Shown: piece by piece, positions 34,514-36,353 of the stretch
Layout: each line of letters begins with the position of its first letter
Numbering within the stretch: the first letter of the stretch is position 1
DNA from: Gemella sp. GH3
Lineage (GTDB): Bacteria; Bacillota; Bacilli; Staphylococcales; Gemellaceae
Direction of reading: 5' to 3'
NCBI RefSeq assembly: GCF_013415425.1
Contig: NZ_JACBYC010000113.1
Coordinates: forward strand, 1 to 36,353
Length of the DNA: 36,353 nucleotides
Position numbers and translations under genes: made by a program
Notes under the pieces: generated by a model
Seen by the model: the letters and a program-made list of their open reading frames with translations, nothing else
What the model was told of the DNA's origin: nothing
Database searches by the model: none

Positions 34514-35818
34514 CTATTCAATTATTTCTAAAATATTTTTCTTATTATCTACCTTTTTATCAACTAAAATATAAGCATCTAACACCATTTTTTTACTAAT
34601 TTCTATGCTCTTAGAGCTATTATATTGAATTTCTGCTAAAATATCACCTTTATTTACAAAATCTCCCACTTTTTTATAAAGTGTAATTCCTACTGCATGG
34701 TCAATGATGTCATCTTTTGTTGCTCTTCCTGCACCTATAACCATTGCTGCTTTTCCTATATTTTCTGCCTTTATTTTATTAACGTATCCTGAATAATTAC
34801 TAACTACTTTTAATTTATTTTCTGCAGTAGGCAATAATTTATAATCATCTACAATATTCTCATTACCACCACTCATCTTTATAAATTTTCTCATGTTATC
34901 CAACGCAGCTCCATCAGATATAGCTTTATCAATAATTTTTTCTGCCTCTGAGAAATTACTTACTTCACCTTTATTTTTTAGTGCTAAATAAACTAAAGTA
35001 TAAACAACTTCTTTTAAGTCATTAGACCAATTTCCTGATAATGCCTCTATTCCTTCAATAATTTCATTAGAATTTCCTATATTTAATCCTAAAGGCTCTT
35101 CCATATTCGTCAATACAGCTATAGTTTTTCTTCCTAAAGAATTACCTATATTAACCATTCTTCTTGATAACTCTCTGGCATCTTCTATTGTTTTCATAAA
35201 AGCGCCATCTCCAACTTTAACATCAAGTATTATTAAGTCAGATTGAACTGCTAATTTTTTACTCATAATACTACTAGCTATAAGTGGTATGCTATCGACA
35301 GTAGCAGTAACATCACGCAGTGAATACAATTTTTTATCCAATGGAACTATCTTATCACTATAGCCCATAATTCCTACACCCGTTTTATTAGCTATATTAA
35401 CTAACTCATCTTTTGTGCTAGAAAATTTAAAATTATCTATAGATTCAAATTTATCTATAGTTCCTCCTGTATGACCTAGTCCTTTTCCCGAAAGTTTAGT
35501 TGTTGCCATTCCTACAGCCGCCAACAAAGGACCTAACACTACCGTAACTTTATCTCCTACTCCTCCTGTTGAATGCTTATCAACAAGATACTTTTCCATA
35601 TTATCAAAGAATATAGTATCACCTGAATCTCTCATCTTTAAAGTGAAGTATGATAGTTCATCATCACTCATTCCATTAAAGTAAACTGACATCAAAAAAG
35701 CACTCATTTGATAATCAGGAACTTTACCAGATAAATAATTATCTAATAAAAAATCTAATTCCTCATTAGATAATACTCCACCTTTCTTTTTAATATCAAT
35801 CAAATCAACAACTCTCAT
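34514..35818 (-). CDS. pdp: pyrimidine-nucleoside phosphorylase
   Basis: Phosphorolysis of (deoxy)uridine and thymidine to base and (deoxy)ribose 1-phosphate. Visible: VDLIDIKKKGGVLSNEELDFL; the phosphate-binding HSTGGVGDKVT at about 82-92; and the signature SGKGLGHTGGTIDKFESI near 109-126. The 434-residue length fits Gram-positive Pdp (B. subtilis 433). With deoC it routes deoxynucleosides to central metabolism; a deoxyribomutase gene is not in the window. AAGGAGACAATT precedes ATG, and an extended -10 lies upstream. Confidence 0.95.
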   Translation of the reverse strand: MRVVDLIDIKKKGGVLSNEELDFLLDNYLSGKVPDYQMSAFLMSVYFNGMSDDELSYFTLKMRDSGDTIFFDNMEKYLVDKHSTGGVGDKVTVVLGPLLAAVGMATTKLSGKGLGHTGGTIDKFESIDNFKFSSTKDELVNIANKTGVGIMGYSDKIVPLDKKLYSLRDVTATVDSIPLIASSIMSKKLAVQSDLIILDVKVGDGAFMKTIEDARELSRRMVNIGNSLGRKTIAVLTNMEEPLGLNIGNSNEIIEGIEALSGNWSNDLKEVVYTLVYLALKNKGEVSNFSEAEKIIDKAISDGAALDNMRKFIKMSGGNENIVDDYKLLPTAENKLKVVSNYSGYVNKIKAENIGKAAMVIGAGRATKDDIIDHAVGITLYKKVGDFVNKGDILAEIQYNSSKSIEISKKMVLDAYILVDKKVDNKKNILEIIE

Positions 35819-35854
35819 AATTGTCTCCTTAAATTTTTTAATATTATAAGCTAA

Positions 35855-35863
35855 ATTATATCA
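35855..35863 (-). promoter_or_regulatory. extended -10 promoter of pdp
   Basis: TGATATAAT on the minus strand about 37 bases before the pdp ATG. The -35 region is weak. No clear CcpA or DeoR operator was recognised. Confidence 0.55.
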
Positions 35864-35902
35864 CATTTAAATCATATAAGATAGTATTTTTCTGAAAATG
35901 TT

Positions 35903-36343
35903 TTATAGGCAATATAATCGTTTTAAATTATATTTTTTATCTTCTAAATAAATACTATTTGATATTTCTTTTACTTCCAAATATTTTTCTGTTTTTAATA
36001 TTAGAATTAATTCATTTAAAGATTTTTTTGAATAAACTAATCTACCTCTTATGTAATAAGCTCTATATCCTAAAAGTACAAGTACGTATGATAAAAAAAC
36101 AAAATCTAATTTATATAATATTAAAATTGAAGATATTACTATAAATGGTAAAATAAAGATATTAAATCTAATAATTAAAAACATTGAAATTAATAAAAGA
36201 AACAAAATATATCTTCCGTCTAACATACTAACACTAGATATTTCTTTGAAATTACAAACAAAAATATTAGATTTGGCATTCATAAATATATGTGTTAAAA
36301 ATACAAAACTCAATAAGATTAAAATAATTGTAATGTATATCAT
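35903..36343 (-). CDS. unrecognised small membrane protein, perhaps partial at the window edge
   Basis: 146 residues from ATG 36343. Hydrophobic segments lie at about 1-20, 46-75 and 80-95, followed by a basic 50-residue soluble tail ending KRLYCL. I do not recognise a family. No ribosome binding site is visible before the ATG, and the frame stays open to 36353, so the real start may lie outside the window. It precedes pdp by 84 bp, which hold the pdp promoter, so it is probably a separate unit. Confidence 0.5.
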   Translation of the reverse strand: MIYITIILILLSFVFLTHIFMNAKSNIFVCNFKEISSVSMLDGRYILFLLLISMFLIIRFNIFILPFIVISSILILYKLDFVFLSYVLVLLGYRAYYIRGRLVYSKKSLNELILILKTEKYLEVKEISNSIYLEDKKYNLKRLYCL

Positions 36344-36353
36344 ACTTATATTC

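Overview
The window is a chromosomal segment of an AT-rich Gram-positive bacterium. Evidence for a low-GC Bacillota: strong GGAGG-type ribosome binding sites, a T-box leader on alaS, Asp23/FakA, ddl-murF, acpS-alr and OatA. Gene pairings (cca near a DinG-type exonuclease, dnaX-ybaB-recR, ydbS/ydbT upstream of acpS-alr and tex) are Bacillales-like. Extreme AT content, compact operons and the protein divergence suggest a Gemella-like reduced genome. That genus call is inference (about 0.6) and no rRNA is present to settle it. No tRNA, rRNA, CRISPR array, insertion sequence or prophage was recognised; almost everything is core housekeeping DNA.

Layout. (1) 1-5079, minus: operon prmA > purB > cca > a DinG-like exonuclease whose helicase half looks eroded. 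(2) 5232-9745, plus: uvrB, then ddl and murF for D-Ala-D-Ala peptidoglycan precursors, ending in a terminator shared with convergent alaS. (3) 9772-12702, minus: alaS behind a T-box leader with a consensus promoter. (4) 12703-16069, minus: ybaB > recR > tkt > small S1 protein. (5) 16144-17784, minus: dnaX, encoding a clamp loader subunit that lacks the usual four-cysteine zinc module. (6) 17970-20802, plus: trkA-trkH potassium uptake, sharing a terminator with convergent cvpA. (7) 20908-23531, minus: asp23-like > fakA, then cvpA. (8) 23725-25590, minus: OatA-type peptidoglycan O-acetyltransferase. (9) 25728-32475, minus: apparent seven-gene operon, MBL hydrolase > three bPH2 membrane proteins > acpS > alr > tex. 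(10) 32608-35818, minus: pyrimidine nucleoside catabolism (pdp, deoC) with a membrane acyltransferase between them. (11) 35903 to the right edge: an unrecognised membrane protein.

Cell-wall themes recur. alr makes D-alanine, ddl joins two of them, murF adds the dipeptide to the precursor, OatA O-acetylates the finished wall, and the bPH2 cluster sits beside alr. The most unusual items are the DinG-like protein without recognisable helicase motifs, the zinc-less DnaX, the three-gene bPH2 cluster, and the acyltransferase inside the deoxynucleoside operon. I found no clear new defence or mobile system.
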